A stretch of DNA of 64,000 nt from Nocardia lijiangensis NBRC 108240 (GCF_001613045.1 NZ_BDBP01000032.1:1-64000), one strand, 5' to 3'; numbered from the stretch's first letter, positions 26,419-35,552 are shown. Notes: generated from the sequence alone by a model not told the origin. Translations and numbers: made by a program.

Positions 26419-28554
26419 TCAGTCCGTCCGAGCAAACTCGCGAGGAGGTTCCTCCTCGGCGAGCAGTGACGTCTCAGGCCGCTGGGCAAGAGCGCTTGGC
26501 CACCAGATCCTCGGACCGATGTCCAGGTTCAGCGCCGTCACCAGGATCGAGCGCACGATCAGCGCGTCGAGCAGCAAGCCGACGGCCACGAGTACGCCGA
26601 TCTCGGCCATGAACACAATGGACAACGTTGCGAGCACCGCGAATGTACCGGCCAGCACCAGGCCGGCCGAGGTGATCACATTTCCGGTCGAGGCCAGCGC
26701 GATGAGCGCTCCGCGGCGTGTTCCGTGGTGCGCTGCTTCTTCGCGCACCCTGGACATCAGGAAGATGTTGTAGTCCACGCCGAGTGCGACGAGGAAGACG
26801 AAGCCGAGCAGCGGCAGTGAGGGATCGGCGCCGGTGAATCCGAACAACTCGAAGAGCCACCGGCTCAGACCCAGCGCCGCGAAGAACGACAGCACGACCG
26901 TTGCCATCAGCAAGACGGGCGCCAGCACCGCGCGCAGCAGGAGCATCAAGATCAACATGACCATGACCAGCACCAACGGCACGATCACCTTGTTGTCTCG
27001 CACCTGGGCACGCTCGGTATCGAGCGTAACGGCCGTATTTCCACCGACCTTCGCTTCGGCACCGTCGATCGCGTGCACCGCGGCACGGGTGCGGTCGATC
27101 GTGTCCTCCGCGGCCTTGCTGTCGGGAGGATCGGCGAGTGTGCCTTCGATGTAGAACTGCCCGTCCTTCACCACCGGACTTTTGACGGGCCCGATGCGAT
27201 CGACGCTCGTCAATGCGGACTGGACTGCCGACACGTGGTCGGCAGTGCCGACGATGAAGAACGGGTTGCCGGTGCCGATGTCGAAGTGCCGGCCGAGAAT
27301 CTCCTCACCGGCCACTGCGTCGGCCTCGCCGACGAACGAGTCCCTGGTCGCGATTCCGTCCGCTTCGAAGCCGATCACTCCGGTTGCCGCCACGAGCAGT
27401 ACCGCTACTGTGCCGATCCATACTGTCCGCGGCCGAGTCGCGACCGCATTGCCGATGCGCTTCCAGATCCCGGTTTCGCTCGGTTCGATGGAACCAACCG
27501 CAGGGTGACGTGGCCAGAAGACCCATCGACCAGCAATCACCAGCAGCGCGGGCAGCAATGTGATCATCACGGCGAACGAGACCACTACGCCGATTGCGCA
27601 AACCGGTCCCAGCCCCTTGGTCGAGTTCATGTCGGCGGCGAGGAAAGCGAGCATTCCCACCACGACCGTCGCCGCGCTCGCCGTGATCGCCGGAGCGGCC
27701 CGCTGCAGCGCGATCGCCATCGCCTCGTGGCGGTCCTCATGCCGTCGCAGTTCCTCGCGATAGCGCGCCACCAGCAGCAACGCATAGTCCGTGCCCGCGC
27801 CGAATACGAGCACCATCAGCGCAGACGCACCCATCGCGGTGACCGTCACGTCGGCCTTGGTCGCCAAGTACACGGCGCCTTGCGCGACCACCAAGCCGAA
27901 TATCGCTGCGGTGAGCGGCAACAACCACAGCACGGGACCGTAGCTGATCAACAGGACAACGATGACGACCGCGGCCGCTGCCAAGACCAGGACACCGTCG
28001 ATAGCACCGAACGCCCAGCCGTAGCCCGCCTCATACCCGACGGGGCCCGTGATATGGAACGCAAGGCCGTCGGTCCGAGGAGGCAATTGCTCCTCGAGCT
28101 CGTCCACGATTTTCGCGATGTCCGGCCAGGCACCGCCGGCCGTGTGTACCGGAAGCAAGACCTGTAGCGCCTGTCCATCCTTCGACGGCACCGGCCCGAC
28201 AACCTTTTCCGCGATGACGTGCTTGCTCTTCGCGAGCGCTGCGACGTCGGCCTCGGCTGCCGACACGTCGGCGGGTGTGATGCCGCTCGGACGTTCGTAC
28301 ACGAGGACGGCGGGCGATTCGTCCGCATCGAGGAACTTTTGCGATGCTTCGAAGGCGCGGGTCGATTCCGCGCTGCCGGGCAACCACTCCACCGCGTCGT
28401 TCGTCTGGGCGCCTTTCAGCTCGGAAGCCAATCCGCCGATTGCGACCAACGCGATGATCCATGCGATAAGAACGACCCACTTGGATCTTCTGCCAGTGGG
28501 GATTCGCGCGAGTCGGCCAAGGGTACCGGTCGCGTCGAACGTCGAACGACTCAT
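26419..28554 (-). CDS. MmpL/RND-family transporter
   Basis: A 711-aa inner-membrane export protein with the duplicated MMPL layout. There is one N-terminal membrane helix (VVLIAWIIALVAIGGLASEL), a periplasmic loop, then a helix bundle with VFGAGTDYALLLVARYREEL. The second half repeats this with FLVALGVDYNIFLMSRVREE. The Asp-Tyr pairs in both bundles fit the proton-relay positions of mycobacterial MmpL proteins. It is 134 nt before the biosynthetic operon and most likely exports the cluster's product. GGAGG is well placed before ATG 28554. A perfect 9-bp-arm inverted repeat lies 54 nt upstream. Confidence 0.9.
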   Translation of the reverse strand: MSRSTFDATGTLGRLARIPTGRRSKWVVLIAWIIALVAIGGLASELKGAQTNDAVEWLPGSAESTRAFEASQKFLDADESPAVLVYERPSGITPADVSAAEADVAALAKSKHVIAEKVVGPVPSKDGQALQVLLPVHTAGGAWPDIAKIVDELEEQLPPRTDGLAFHITGPVGYEAGYGWAFGAIDGVLVLAAAAVVIVVLLISYGPVLWLLPLTAAIFGLVVAQGAVYLATKADVTVTAMGASALMVLVFGAGTDYALLLVARYREELRRHEDRHEAMAIALQRAAPAITASAATVVVGMLAFLAADMNSTKGLGPVCAIGVVVSFAVMITLLPALLVIAGRWVFWPRHPAVGSIEPSETGIWKRIGNAVATRPRTVWIGTVAVLLVAATGVIGFEADGIATRDSFVGEADAVAGEEILGRHFDIGTGNPFFIVGTADHVSAVQSALTSVDRIGPVKSPVVKDGQFYIEGTLADPPDSKAAEDTIDRTRAAVHAIDGAEAKVGGNTAVTLDTERAQVRDNKVIVPLVLVMVMLILMLLLRAVLAPVLLMATVVLSFFAALGLSRWLFELFGFTGADPSLPLLGFVFLVALGVDYNIFLMSRVREEAAHHGTRRGALIALASTGNVITSAGLVLAGTFAVLATLSIVFMAEIGVLVAVGLLLDALIVRSILVTALNLDIGPRIWWPSALAQRPETSLLAEEEPPREFARTD

Positions 28555-28607
28555 CGATTCCTCCGTCGTGAACTACAGCGGATCGCGTCCGATCACCGAC
28601 ATCACAA

Positions 28608-28638
28608 GCGTGACATACACATTCGGTGCATGTCACGC
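28608..28638. promoter_or_regulatory. Inverted repeat upstream of the MmpL gene (candidate operator)
   Basis: Perfect 9-nt arms (gcgtgacat at 28608-28616 and atgtcacgc at 28630-28638) surround a 13-nt spacer. The site is 54 nt before the MmpL start codon and downstream of the HTH-less TetR-type gene. It looks like a binding site for a dimeric repressor; the regulator is not identified. Confidence 0.55.
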
Positions 28639-28743
28639 CGTCTGTCAGTACGCGGACTCTCGCCTTTGATGGGGGTGCAGTGTCGGGTTACGGTGGTGGT
28701 CGGGCGGCGAAGGAAGAAGGGCCGAAGCGACCCTCCTGCCTGG

Positions 28744-29208
28744 CTAGCCGACCAGATAACGCTGGATAGTCGGGGCGATGACGCCGAGGATCTCATCGGG
28801 CGCTGCCGAGGCAATCGGCTCCACCTGCACAACGTAGCGCAGCATGATCACGCCCATCACCTGCGACACCGCCGCGTTGAGGTGCAGGGGCGGCACCCCG
28901 AGCAGCTTCGCGGTCTCCTCGATGGTCTTGGGCGGGTCCTCCATCTTCCCGACCGCCTGCGCAAACACCGTAGAGGACATGAACTCTCGCATCTGTGTCG
29001 CACCCGCGTCGCTGGTGAACGCGGCCCGATACCGCTCGAGAAGCGACGGCCTCAGCTGCGGATCGTCCCAGAACTGCAGAAAGGTACGGATGAGATTCTC
29101 GCCCAACTGCTCTCGTTCCCCGGTGTCCGACCCGACCGCGGCCGCGGCCAGCGCCTCTCCGTATGCGGTCAGGGCGTCCGACCCTTCCGTATCTGCTCCT
29201 GTAGACAT
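28744..29208 (-). CDS. TetR-type C-terminal ligand-binding domain protein without HTH
   Basis: A 154-aa all-helical protein that matches the C-terminal (ligand-binding and dimerisation) domain of TetR regulators, TetR_C_16-like. Signatures are IRTFLQFWDDPQLRPSLLER (about 40-59) and the end pattern QVEPIASAAPDEILGVIAPT followed by QRYLVG. The usual 50-60-residue N-terminal HTH is absent. The ATG at 29208 has GGAGGG five nt upstream, and no HTH is encoded upstream in any frame, so this is a designed start rather than a truncation artefact. It may act as a ligand sensor or as a heterodimer partner of a full TetR repressor elsewhere. Confidence 0.8.
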   Translation of the reverse strand: MSTGADTEGSDALTAYGEALAAAAVGSDTGEREQLGENLIRTFLQFWDDPQLRPSLLERYRAAFTSDAGATQMREFMSSTVFAQAVGKMEDPPKTIEETAKLLGVPPLHLNAAVSQVMGVIMLRYVVQVEPIASAAPDEILGVIAPTIQRYLVG

Positions 29209-29297
29209 TTTCCCTCCATCTATCAGCCCCGCTCGAGCAGGGACTCGGTATTTTGAAAGCCACTATGGTGATCGAAAAGCAACTATGCCGACTTGCG

Positions 29298-30215
29298 CTA
29301 TGCGCTGTCCTCGATAGCGTCGAATACTTCCAATTTCCGCCACGTCGGATGCGGCTCCTGAAAATACCAGCCGAGTTTGTAATTCTCGCCACTGGCTGAC
29401 AGTACGCCACCGTAAACAATGATCCGCTTGCCGGAGTACGAGTACGGAGCGTCCTTCAGGAATCGGCTGATCACCGGCCCGGCCGGTGTCGGAAGTGGTA
29501 TCGGCTCCGGAGTTACGGCGGAAAAGCAAATCCGCTGGACCTCCGGAGTATCCCAGCTGAAGGTCGGATATATCGAGAAGGATTTTTGGACGAACTCCAT
29601 CATCTGCTCGCTCGGTTCCGGAAGCCCGAGTTCACGAAGCATCGATGAGACCGTCTCCGGCGCCAGAATGCCTTCGGGCAGCCCGCCGAAGTACACATTG
29701 ATCGTCCTGGACTGGTAGTCGATCGCGAGCATCGAGACGTTCTCGTCCAGGCCATAGCGTGCGAGACGCTCGGCATTCGCCGCCAAACCGGGCGGAATGG
29801 ACGGCAGGCCGGACAGCGTGGCAAGTGTCTGCCAGTTGTCCAGCGGAAACCCGACATAGGATTTCCGGAAACCGCGAACTACTCCGCAGTCGACACCGTA
29901 AGCGGTGATGTCACATCGATCTCGGATTTCCGAGAGCAGCGTCGCTGCGGGATGCCCGGTCTCCGCAATGAATCCGTTCGACACCGCAAGGTCGTATGGA
30001 TCGGCATCGCTCGGGGGCACGCTGAAGGTAATTTCGATCTCACCGCTGCGTGGCTCGTCCGCGTCGATGCCGAGGACGACCATGGATTCCGCGAGCACGT
30101 CTCGGTACGCGGTAAGAACCGGCGCAACCTTGTCGACCGAGCAGGCCACACCCAGTGACCGAGCCGTTTCCTCGACGACCGACAAAATCGCAGCCGCCCT
30201 GTCGGTATCAGGCAT
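29298..30215 (-). CDS. ABBA-type aromatic prenyltransferase (CloQ/NphB/Fur7-like)
   Basis: A 305-aa soluble, probably Mg-independent or Mg-assisted prenyltransferase, the usual length for the CloQ/NphB family. Family features are the N-terminal helix with ACSVDKVAPVLTAYRDVL, EIEITFSVPP, SYVGFPLDNWQTLATLSGLP, RTINVYFGGLPEG and the C-terminal RIIVYGGVLSASGENYKLGW strands of the ten-stranded barrel. Such enzymes attach dimethylallyl or geranyl groups to naphthols, which fits the THN synthase three genes upstream. ATG 30215 has GGAGG five nt upstream; ATG 30242 overlaps the previous stop and is an alternative. Confidence 0.87.
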   Translation of the reverse strand: MPDTDRAAAILSVVEETARSLGVACSVDKVAPVLTAYRDVLAESMVVLGIDADEPRSGEIEITFSVPPSDADPYDLAVSNGFIAETGHPAATLLSEIRDRCDITAYGVDCGVVRGFRKSYVGFPLDNWQTLATLSGLPSIPPGLAANAERLARYGLDENVSMLAIDYQSRTINVYFGGLPEGILAPETVSSMLRELGLPEPSEQMMEFVQKSFSIYPTFSWDTPEVQRICFSAVTPEPIPLPTPAGPVISRFLKDAPYSYSGKRIIVYGGVLSASGENYKLGWYFQEPHPTWRKLEVFDAIEDSA

Positions 30216-30241
30216 TTTGCCTCCAAGGAGTTGAATTGTCA

Positions 30242-31240
30242 TTACCGGGCGAAAACCAACGTTGCGGGCGATGGTGTCGGGTGGAATGCAACGTCGTCGA
30301 AGCCGGCCTTGCCGAGCCATGTGTGGTAATCGGCCCGCCGCCAGGTCCCGCCCTGCTGGCTCTTGAGCAGCATTTCCGCTCCGAACATCAGGGCGGAGGG
30401 CGGGCCGCTGCGGTCGTCATCGACAACGAAGTCACAGATGACCAATGTGCCGCCGGGCTTGAGCGCCGCCCTGAGCTTCGCGAAGATCGCGACGTTGTCC
30501 TCCGGTCCCTCCTGGTGCGCGATGTGGGAGTACACCGCGACGTCGTACACGTCGGTGCCGAAGTCGGTGGTATGGAAGTCACCGTCGATGCAGGTGAATC
30601 GGTCTGCCACGCCTCGCTCGGCAAGCAGTCGGTCGGCGATTGCGTTCACCGGTGCCCAGTCGAGTTGAGTCGAGCGCGCCGCAGGGTTGCGCTCGAGCCA
30701 GATCGCCGAGTAGATGCCTGAACCGCCGCCCACGTCGAGGATGGAGATCTCGCCGGCACCTGCCAGCTGCAACAGGTCGGCGGCGACCGTTGCCACGGGA
30801 ACGGACTGCGCGGCGATGGCCGGGACAACCTCCGCCCAGTGCGGATTGTCGGCCACCTCCACCGCCGGATTCGCCATCGGCCCTCCCGCGCGCACGACGT
30901 CGGGCAGAGTCGCCAAGGTGCCCATCTGGGTCAGCTTGAGTGTGGCGAATCTGCTCAAGCAGGTGGGTTTGCCGTCGACCAGGAACGCGGCCGCTTCTGC
31001 GGTGTTGCGGTAGCGGCCGTCGCGCAGCTCGACCAGGCCGAGACTGACCAGCCCGTCGAGGAGGGTTCGCGCGCCCCGCTGGGAGATCCCCGCGCGGACG
31101 GCGAGCTTGTCGGCAGTGTCCGCGCCGTCTTCGAGGTGGGTGAACAGCGAGTGGCTCGCCGAAGCGCCGACGATGCCGGTGGCCCAGTAGCCGTTGATCA
31201 ACTGCATGATCCGATCCGGAGTCGGAAGGATCTCGGTCAT
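30242..31240 (-). CDS. SAM-dependent methyltransferase, O-methyltransferase-like
   Basis: A 332-aa two-domain methyltransferase. Residues 1-90 form a winged-helix dimerisation domain (IVGASASHSLFTHLEDG, RTLLDGLVSLGLVELRDG). The SAM-binding motif I is SILDVGGGSGIYSAIWLER at about 165-183. Post-motif residues LKPGGTLVICDFVVDD follow. ATG 31240 has AAAGGA about 6 nt upstream; an ATG at 31285 overlaps the previous stop codon and would add 15 residues with a duplicated MTE start. Furaquinocin-type clusters use comparable methyltransferases on the naphthalene ring. The methylation site is unknown. Confidence 0.86.
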   Translation of the reverse strand: MTEILPTPDRIMQLINGYWATGIVGASASHSLFTHLEDGADTADKLAVRAGISQRGARTLLDGLVSLGLVELRDGRYRNTAEAAAFLVDGKPTCLSRFATLKLTQMGTLATLPDVVRAGGPMANPAVEVADNPHWAEVVPAIAAQSVPVATVAADLLQLAGAGEISILDVGGGSGIYSAIWLERNPAARSTQLDWAPVNAIADRLLAERGVADRFTCIDGDFHTTDFGTDVYDVAVYSHIAHQEGPEDNVAIFAKLRAALKPGGTLVICDFVVDDDRSGPPSALMFGAEMLLKSQQGGTWRRADYHTWLGKAGFDDVAFHPTPSPATLVFAR

Positions 31241-31281
31241 GCTGTGTCCTTTCTGGCTGCCGCCGCCGGGCACTGACTCGG

Positions 31282-32439
31282 TCATGCCGCCCCCTCTCGT
31301 GTTCCGTATGAGCGCGCATGGGTCCGGACCGCGGCTCGCAGTGCCTCCGCGACCCGTTCGACCTGGCCGTCGCTGAGCTCGGCGTGCATGGGGATGGCGA
31401 GGTTGCGGTGGAAGAGGTCGGCCGAGACCGGGCACGGCTGCTTCGGCTCGTACACGAGTTGCAGGTGGCACGCCCACGCACCGTGCCCGCAGCCGATGCC
31501 CTGAGCTCGGAGATCGGCCGCGACACCCGCGCGGTCGACCTGCGGATCCAACGTCACCAGATAGGACTGCCATGCGTGGGTGCGGTCCTGCGGCACATGC
31601 GGAACGGTGAGGAGTTCTTCGTCGGCGAGCAGTTCCGCATAGCGCGCTGCGACGAGGCGCCGACGATCCAGCAGCTCGCCAATTCGCGTGAGCTGCACCT
31701 GCAGGATCGCTGCGGCAATGTCGGACAGCTTGTAGTTGTAGCCGATCTCGGTGAATATCGGGATCGGCAGGCCGACGACCTGCGCGTCCGCGAAGATGCT
31801 CCCGATACCGAAGGACGACCGCAGCCGCACGTCGTCGGCGAGCGCCGGATCGGCCGTGAGCAGGGCCCCGCCCTCGCCGCTGGTGATTCCCTTGCGCCCG
31901 TGGAAGGACAGGCAAGACACCGGTGCCAGCGCACCCGCCGGTATCCCCTGGTAGGTCGCACCTACGGCACATGCGGCGTCCTCGATCAGAAACAGATCAC
32001 CGCGGTCCGCGATCGACCTCAGCTCCGAGTAGTCGGCGGGGAGACCGACCGTGTCCACCGCGATCACACCCACCGTTCGTGGACCGACGAGATCCGCTAC
32101 CGCCTGTGGGTCGACGGTGCCGGTATCGGCACGCACGTCGGCGAAGACCGGGACCGCGTCGACGTAGCGCACCGCGTGGGCTGGAGCCGGGAACGTGTAA
32201 TCGGCAACAATCACCTCGTCACCCGGTTGGACCCCGAGCGCAAGCAATGCGAGGTGTAGTGCCGCGCCGCAGCTGCTCAATGCGACCGCGCCACCAGTTC
32301 CGTAACGTTCGACCAGCTCGACCTCGAGTGCTTTCCCCCGCGGGCCCTGACCGGCCGGCCAGCCCGAGGCGAAAACCTCGGCGACAGCAGCCAATTCCCG
32401 CTCACCCAGACTTGCGCGCACCAGGGGAATGGTGTCCAT
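31282..32439 (-). CDS. DegT/DnrJ/EryC1/StrS family aminotransferase
   Basis: A 385-aa PLP-dependent aminotransferase, usually associated with sugar amination but also used on aromatic quinones. Substrate and PLP motifs are SSCGAALHLALLALGV, DTVGLPADYSELR and EDAACAVGATYQG, and the Schiff-base lysine lies in SFHGRKGITSGEGG (about residue 184). No sugar-nucleotide genes are nearby. Its place between the cupin and a methyltransferase, downstream of THN synthase, matches the reported use of such an enzyme (Fur3) to aminate the naphthalene ring in furaquinocin biosynthesis. The ATG has GGAGG about 7 nt upstream. Confidence 0.9.
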   Translation of the reverse strand: MDTIPLVRASLGERELAAVAEVFASGWPAGQGPRGKALEVELVERYGTGGAVALSSCGAALHLALLALGVQPGDEVIVADYTFPAPAHAVRYVDAVPVFADVRADTGTVDPQAVADLVGPRTVGVIAVDTVGLPADYSELRSIADRGDLFLIEDAACAVGATYQGIPAGALAPVSCLSFHGRKGITSGEGGALLTADPALADDVRLRSSFGIGSIFADAQVVGLPIPIFTEIGYNYKLSDIAAAILQVQLTRIGELLDRRRLVAARYAELLADEELLTVPHVPQDRTHAWQSYLVTLDPQVDRAGVAADLRAQGIGCGHGAWACHLQLVYEPKQPCPVSADLFHRNLAIPMHAELSDGQVERVAEALRAAVRTHARSYGTREGAA

Positions 32440-32445
32440 CGTGAT

Positions 32446-32976
32446 TCACCTCCCGCTGCTCGGTGGTTCGTAACGCAGCGGCGTGATCTGGTTGATGTCG
32501 TAGCGGTCACGCAGCCGCTGAACGGCGTCGGCATCCACCGACCGGCCGGACTCGAAGATCGCGACAATCTCCTCGAAATAGACTTCGTGATCGGGGGATG
32601 GGTAGCTTTGGAACAACATTCGAACCGGCTTGTCGGTGGCATTCCTGAACGCGTGCGGACATCCGGCCGGAACGAACATGCAGCTACCCGGGCCCCCGCG
32701 GACGACTCGATCGCCATCCGGCGATTCCCAGTCGTGCCAACCGTCCGGCGTACGCTGATTCGGCTCGAACGCCAGCAGGTCCAGCTCTCCTTCCAAGATG
32801 TAGAAGAACTCCTGCGAGTTGCGATGGGAATGCGCCCCGACGTCGAAGCCGGGCGGAACCACCACCTCGAAGCTCGATACGACGGACCCGTTCGCCCCGG
32901 TGACCTTGAAGGTGACTTCCTGCTTGTCTGTGATCAGCTTTCGACCCTCGCCGGGCCGGAGAACAACACCGCTCAT
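32446..32976 (-). CDS. Cupin-fold protein, probable quinone-forming monooxygenase (MomA-like)
   Basis: A 176-aa single-domain cupin. The first metal motif is GAHSHRNSQEFFYILEGEL (His49, His51 and Glu56 as ligands), and the second is PAGCPHAFRN (His about 107). In THN-forming clusters, cupin monooxygenases of the MomA family oxidise 1,3,6,8-tetrahydroxynaphthalene to flaviolin; the assignment here rests on gene context plus cupin motifs. ATG 32976 (MSGVVLRP) is preferred because GGGAAG lies seven nt upstream; ATG 32991 lacks a site. It is 61 nt downstream of the synthase. Confidence 0.78.
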   Translation of the reverse strand: MSGVVLRPGEGRKLITDKQEVTFKVTGANGSVVSSFEVVVPPGFDVGAHSHRNSQEFFYILEGELDLLAFEPNQRTPDGWHDWESPDGDRVVRGGPGSCMFVPAGCPHAFRNATDKPVRMLFQSYPSPDHEVYFEEIVAIFESGRSVDADAVQRLRDRYDINQITPLRYEPPSSGR

Positions 32977-33037
32977 GTCATTTCTTCCCATGTCAGTTGA
33001 TATCTCGCTGTAGGCGTGGTGCCGACGCGCCCGGTTG

Positions 33038-34108
33038 TCAGTGATTCATGCCGCTCGGCGCGTCAACACTCCATCGACCTACCGACATCTCCGCGGTGAT
33101 GCCGGGACCGAAACCCGCGATGAGACCCTTGGCGCCGGGCATCGGCGAGTCTTCCTCGAACAGCCGGCGCAGCGCGTCGAGTACGACCGCGCTGGCGATG
33201 TTCCCGTACTCGGTCAGAGTCGCCCAGCTATGCCGGAACATCGTGCGTTCGATATCGAGGTGCGTGCTGAGGTCGTCGAGGATCCGCGGACCGCCCGCGT
33301 GAATGATGTAGTAGTCGAGCTTGCCGATGTCCCAGCCATCGTCGGCGACGAACTCACGAAGTACCGGCGCCAATGGCTCCATCGTCCCGGGCACCCGGCG
33401 ATCGAGCTGGAAGTGGAAGCCGGTCGCACGAACGGCGTAGGAGATCCAATCCTCCGTGTTCGGAATCAAATACGAGGCATTGCGCTCCAGCGCTATGCCG
33501 GTGCCGCCGTTTCCCCGGACTACGGCAGCCGCGACCGCATCACCGAACAGTCCGTCGGACAGCAACGAACCGACATCGTCGTCGTCGGGTTGGTAGCACA
33601 GCGAGCAGAGCTCGCACGCCACGATCAGAACATTGCTCCCGGGGTGGGCCACGCAGAAGTCGTGGGCGCGATTGATCGCCGCGGCACCTGCCGCGCAACC
33701 CAGCTGCGCGATCGGTATCTGGCGGGTGTCCGACCGAAACCCCATGGTGTTGATCAGCCATGCGGTCAGCGATGGCATGAGAAATCCGGTACAGGACACG
33801 TAGATGATCGCGTTGATTTCCTGTTCCACGACACCCGCGTTCGCCAAGGCCTTTGCGATGACCTCAGGGCATCGCTTCTTGGATTCGCGCTCGTAGATCC
33901 TGTTGCGTTCCTCGAATCCGGGGTGCCGCAGGGTGCTGTCGATATCCTGCACGATGTGCCGCTTCCGCACGCCCGTGTTCTGGATCAATTTGAGCGCCAA
34001 AGGAAGATTAGGATTTCCGGCGTACATCCTTTCGGCAAATTCCAGAGTATCTTCCATGCTCAGGACGTTTTCCGGCACACTCACCGACGGTTTGCACAGC
34101 ATCGACAT
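33038..34108 (-). CDS. rppA: 1,3,6,8-Tetrahydroxynaphthalene synthase, type III PKS
   Basis: A 356-aa type III polyketide synthase that condenses five malonyl-CoA units into THN. The catalytic triad sits at the same numbering as Streptomyces RppA: Cys138 in IAQLGCAAG, His270 in YIIHAGGP and Asn303 in TEYGNIASA. Other conserved stretches include GFLMPSLTAWLIN, CELCSLCYQP and GFGPGITAEM. Similarity across the full length to RppA is very high by eye. The cluster's first biosynthetic gene, it has only a weak ribosome-binding site before ATG 34108 (a second ATG is at 34102). Confidence 0.95.
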   Translation of the reverse strand: MSMLCKPSVSVPENVLSMEDTLEFAERMYAGNPNLPLALKLIQNTGVRKRHIVQDIDSTLRHPGFEERNRIYERESKKRCPEVIAKALANAGVVEQEINAIIYVSCTGFLMPSLTAWLINTMGFRSDTRQIPIAQLGCAAGAAAINRAHDFCVAHPGSNVLIVACELCSLCYQPDDDDVGSLLSDGLFGDAVAAAVVRGNGGTGIALERNASYLIPNTEDWISYAVRATGFHFQLDRRVPGTMEPLAPVLREFVADDGWDIGKLDYYIIHAGGPRILDDLSTHLDIERTMFRHSWATLTEYGNIASAVVLDALRRLFEEDSPMPGAKGLIAGFGPGITAEMSVGRWSVDAPSGMNH

Positions 34109-34181
34109 GTCTGGAATCTACTTTCTCGACCGGGTTCAACTTTTCCGGGAATTCGCACACTGCAGCGGAAGGGCATGTCGA

Positions 34182-35018
34182 TCAATGCTTTCGCCCATGG
34201 ATCAGATGCGCGATCTCATCGATATCGTATTCGGCCTTGTCGCGCAATCCATATCGAGTCAGCCGCCCTCGCTTGGCCCATTGGCGAATCGTTGCTTCCT
34301 GAATTCCGAAGGCTTCTGCGGCAACCTTCGTCGGCAAAGTTCGCCGTTTCGGCTCTTCCGCCGCGGGGTCGGTGATCAGGCGTTCATCGGACAACCATTC
34401 ATAAACGGTCCAACGATGTCCCGACTCGCATCTGACGACAGCGCATTTGTCGATACCGTCCAACTCGACGGTCACCGGCGCAACGCATCGAGGATCGCGA
34501 CACTTCCCGCTCACCGCTGCCGAGCCGTGTTCTCGCTCCACGAATCGCAAGACGTCGCGGAAGAGATCGCCGATCTCGACGACAAAATCCGCGGCACTCG
34601 GATGGGCTGCCAGCCAGATGGTCCTGCCGACGAGGAACTGCGCTGCCGGCGCTGTGTCGCGACGGGGAGGCCGGATCGTGGGGCATTCACTCAGGACGAG
34701 GTCCACCCATGAGTCCAGGATCGAGCTGATCCAGACCCGCAAGGCGATGGCGCCCGACGAAAGCGGCAGTGTGCGCTGATCACGCGGACGTCCGTGTCCC
34801 GCAGACCAATACCCCCATTGGGACGGACCGACACATTGCGCGGCCAGCCATGGGAGCGCGGCGAGTCGTTGTTCTGTCGCAGCGATGCAGTCTCGGCACA
34901 ATCGCAGCGCGGTCCCCGCACGGGCTGGAGGCGAGCCGGTATTGTGGCGGTCGACTTCGCATATCATCGCGTGGTCCGAAGCTGGGGGCATGACATTTCT
35001 GGTCGGTATTATTTCCAT
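34182..35018 (-). CDS. HTH-domain regulator, probable cluster-situated
   Basis: A 278-aa soluble protein whose C-terminal 60 residues carry a MerR/excisionase-type helix-turn-helix (TKVAAEAFGIQEATIRQWAK followed by RGRLTRYGLRDKAEYD). The middle region has a Cys cluster (SGKCRDPRCV, then CAVVRCESGHRW) that could bind zinc. The N-terminus also has CRDCIAATEQ. The N-terminal boundary is uncertain: ATG 35018 has AGG upstream at a long distance, while 34991 and 34967 are alternatives. It lies just upstream of rppA on the same strand with a 73-nt gap, which suggests control of the cluster. Base composition is less GC-rich than the core genes. Confidence 0.7.
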   Translation of the reverse strand: MEIIPTRNVMPPASDHAMICEVDRHNTGSPPARAGTALRLCRDCIAATEQRLAALPWLAAQCVGPSQWGYWSAGHGRPRDQRTLPLSSGAIALRVWISSILDSWVDLVLSECPTIRPPRRDTAPAAQFLVGRTIWLAAHPSAADFVVEIGDLFRDVLRFVEREHGSAAVSGKCRDPRCVAPVTVELDGIDKCAVVRCESGHRWTVYEWLSDERLITDPAAEEPKRRTLPTKVAAEAFGIQEATIRQWAKRGRLTRYGLRDKAEYDIDEIAHLIHGRKH

Positions 35019-35552
35019 TTACTGGACCTCGTGAATATCGTTCTCGACTCAACCGCCGGCTACGGCATCTCACCCTGCCGATCAGTCTCTGCGAAGTGCA
35101 AGTCATTGCCGCCAAGAAAGTGACGCATCACCATGCAAGTAAACTCCCGCAATCTTCGGTAATTCTGTTCGATCTGTTGCAGTCAGCGGACGAGTTCGAC
35201 CCCGAATGTCCGAGGTCGAACTCCCGACAAGGAACCCTACTCGGCGAGCCTGCTCAATTGTCGCGCAAATATTTCCGCCCGGAGCAAAGCGCAGATACTC
35301 GGTAGCGACACAGCACGACACTGCATTGCAATCGATGGAGGTCACAGCGAATACATCGAAGCTACTACATCCGAACCGCCGAGTTGGGCATGCTTCCGCC
35401 CCACAGACAGCGTGACAGAGCTAATGTTCGGCGTCAACTCGCCGCGTCGACTCATCAAAAGTTCCGCGTAGATCGGTTCGTTGCGTGAAAAAGTCCGGAT
35501 CGGTCCGGCGCGCCTCCGTCTGCAAACTGCATGTACGCGGTCCATCGGGGTG
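35019..35552. other. Gene-free stretch upstream of the HTH regulator
   Basis: About 530 nt without a convincing gene. Short open frames on both strands lack ribosome-binding sites and family signals. The composition is noticeably more AT-rich than the core cluster. The promoter of the HTH regulator should lie near the left end. Confidence 0.5.

Noticed and set aside
24665..26773. 702-aa plus-strand open frame across the FAAL-like gene
   Set aside because: Same reason: the opposite strand has complete ANL motifs and a ribosome-binding site, while this frame shows none.
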